The position numbers and the translations under genes are program-made. Of a stretch of 64,000 bases of DNA, positions 62,814 to 64,000 are shown piece after piece (the first letter of the stretch is position 1; each line of letters starts with the position of its first letter). Source of the stretch: CAYVQF01 sp964454015 (GTDB taxonomy: Bacteria > Myxococcota_A > Bradymonadia > UBA4248); assembly GCA_964454015.1 (NCBI GenBank), contig CAYVQF010000009.1, positions 1 to 64,000 of the forward strand, written 5' to 3'. The notes below the pieces were generated by a model. That model was not told the origin of the DNA, searched no databases, and saw nothing but the letters and a program-made list of their open reading frames with translations.

Positions 62814-64000
62814 CTAGAGCTGAAAGACGAGGAAGCGAAGGACCTGCTCCATCTGCGAGGTGAGCTGGGCCTCGTGGTGGAAGGAGGTGAAGAAGACCGT
62901 CCCCGAGGTGGTCGTGGGCTGATGGCTGATGACTAGAGGAACATTATAGAGGGTAGACTGGAAAGTCTGGATGCTAGGGGCGACGATGTGCACGGTCGAA
63001 GAGAGCGAGGCGCTTACGGCGACGACCCAAGCAGGCCAGTTGAAGAGGATGGTGATGGTATCGACGTTGCCAAGGGCGCGCCTGAAGGAGTCAGAGACGA
63101 CGTTGGCAACGAGGTTTTCGTAGATACTGCCCACCTTGGCATTGCCTTCGATGCTATCGTCGCCGTAGTACTCGATGATGTCGGGGAAGGCCATCTCGGT
63201 CCAGAAGTAGGCCCAGTCCGAAGCGTAAATCGAACCGCCAGACTGCACGAAGGTGAAGAGGTTGTCCGTCATGAGCTGAATCTCGGCGGGTGAACGCGTG
63301 GTGAAGGTTTGGTACCACTCGCCGCAGTTCAGGAAGAGGATGTCGTAGGTCAGGAGCTCCTGCAGGTTCGCGAGGAGGTCGAGACCGCTGCGTGCCGAAT
63401 TGGGGTTGTGGGCCGCAGAGTCCCCTTCGTAGAGCTGGTAGGTCACGCCGAGGTTGTCGAGAATCTGTTCGACATGGTCAAAGGTGCCTGTGAGGACCGC
63501 GATGGAGGCGGCGCGGCGATCGAGGCAGGTCTTGGTGAGTGCCCCGGTGAGGTCCGTGGTGCGCCCGATTTCAACGCGTACATTAGGGATGCTGGTGGTG
63601 AAGGACCCGGTCTTGATGACGATGGTGTGCAGCCCAGCGGGAACGTTGTGCAGGGTGTAGAAGCCTTGGGCGTTGGTGAAGTCCTGGAGGATGATGCTCG
63701 AGCCCGAGCAATCGACGGCGCTGACCGAGACTTCGACGTCTGAGAGCCAACTCGAGCCGTTGGGTGAACAGACTCGCCCGTGGATGTTGCCGTAGCCACA
63801 GCTCGGAGTGTCGGCAAGGTCGGTCGTTTCGGTGGCGTCTGGCGTGACCTCGGCGATTTCTGTCCCGAGGTCCTCCGTTTCGGGATCCACGTCCGGGACC
63901 TCATCTTCGTCGGGGACATGGTTCTCTTCAATGGCGTCGCCGTCGACCTCATCATTGAGATCAACGTCCTCGAGGTCGGTATCGGTAGGCGGGACGTCAA
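62814..64000 (-). CDS. Surface/lipoprotein-like protein with carboxypeptidase-regulatory domain (5' end outside window)
   Basis: The frame is open to the window end, so the start lies outside. The visible N-terminal part is a very acidic Asp/Glu/Pro/Thr-rich tether of about 70 residues, as often follows a lipobox. A carboxypeptidase-regulatory-like Ig domain comes next (GNIHGRVCSPNGSSWLSDVE, GFYTLHNVPAGLHTIVIKTG). The rest begins ASIAVLTGTFDHVEQILDNL and continues with ILFLNCGEW and GGSIYASDWAY, the pattern of a glutamine-amidotransferase-like fold (ThuA or DUF4350 type); the catalytic Cys/His are not obvious. Likely exported and attached to the outer membrane. Confidence 0.75.
   Translation of the reverse strand, partial: DVPPTDTDLEDVDLNDEVDGDAIEENHVPDEDEVPDVDPETEDLGTEIAEVTPDATETTDLADTPSCGYGNIHGRVCSPNGSSWLSDVEVSVSAVDCSGSSIILQDFTNAQGFYTLHNVPAGLHTIVIKTGSFTTSIPNVRVEIGRTTDLTGALTKTCLDRRAASIAVLTGTFDHVEQILDNLGVTYQLYEGDSAAHNPNSARSGLDLLANLQELLTYDILFLNCGEWYQTFTTRSPAEIQLMTDNLFTFVQSGGSIYASDWAYFWTEMAFPDIIEYYGDDSIEGNAKVGSIYENLVANVVSDSFRRALGNVDTITILFNWPAWVVAVSASLSSTVHIVAPSIQTFQSTLYNVPLVISHQPTTTSGTVFFTSFHHEAQLTSQMEQVLRFLVFQL

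Noticed and set aside
1..64000. tRNA, rRNA, CRISPR array or insertion sequence
   Set aside because: I looked through the intergenic gaps and saw no cloverleaf, no regularly spaced repeats, and no transposase or terminal inverted repeats.

Overview
The window looks like chromosome of a GC-rich, free-living Gram-negative bacterium of the former Deltaproteobacteria, most likely Myxococcota or a close relative. The evidence is indirect: many lipoproteins with acidic or Cys-rich tethers, PEGA and carboxypeptidase-regulatory domains, a long AMIN-secretin PilQ, TPR and coiled-coil envelope proteins, and the gene content of a type IV pilus plus a TamA/TamB pair. Coding density is high, with frequent 1-4 nt stop/start overlaps. 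I see no IS element, prophage, CRISPR array, tRNA or rRNA.

Layout. 1-3.7 kb: the end of a TonB gene, a TonB-dependent receptor and a thioredoxin-fold lipoprotein. 3.7-5.2 kb (minus): a secreted VWA-domain protein. 5.5-12.3 kb: a complete NAD-coupled bidirectional [NiFe]-hydrogenase, hoxF (with a fused HoxE-like domain), hoxU, hoxY, hoxH, and the endopeptidase hoxW, followed by a single-domain response regulator, a Rex-type redox repressor and pssA. A 20-bp inverted repeat ahead of hoxF has the GTG-N8-CAC core of Rex operators. 12.3-18.5 kb (minus): a five-gene cluster made of a large lipoprotein, a LolD/MacB-type ATPase, an FtsX-type permease with a Cys-rich periplasmic insertion, a small lipoprotein and a TPR plus double cNMP-fold protein. 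18.7-26 kb: recN, an M23 peptidase, an MG2-like membrane protein, a small lipoprotein and mnmG. 26-27.4 kb (minus): an NtrC-type sigma-54 activator, divergent from pilMNOPQ (27.6-35 kb), whose PilQ carries a coiled coil of about 640 residues between two AMIN domains.

35-37.3 kb: a lipoprotein, a TPR/Pro-rich protein and a rhomboid protease. 37.4-45.7 kb (minus): tamB-tamA. 46-52.3 kb: a Cys-rich lipoprotein with a degenerate phosphoesterase fold, rpoZ, a PEGA/beta-barrel protein, a TPR protein and a convergent coiled-coil membrane protein. 52.6-54.1 kb: a FadL-type porin behind a tandem palindromic operator. 54.1-56.8 kb: the translation operon rpsP-khpA-rimM-trmD-rplS with a clear promoter and terminator. 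57-59.6 kb: a YhaN/SbcC-like protein that lacks a Walker A motif and has a transmembrane hairpin, followed by a metallophosphoesterase. 59.6-62.8 kb (minus): prmC, a membrane-anchored degenerate ADP-ribosylglycohydrolase-like protein, rnhB and a small conserved-looking protein. The window ends inside a minus-strand lipoprotein-like gene.

The strongest leads for something undescribed are the PilQ coiled-coil insertion, the pseudo-ATPase/phosphoesterase pair, the Cys-rich insertions repeated in several envelope proteins, the lipoprotein-ABC-cNMP cluster and the inactive-looking ADP-ribosylglycohydrolase. All functions are inferred from sequence motifs read by eye; no database search was run.
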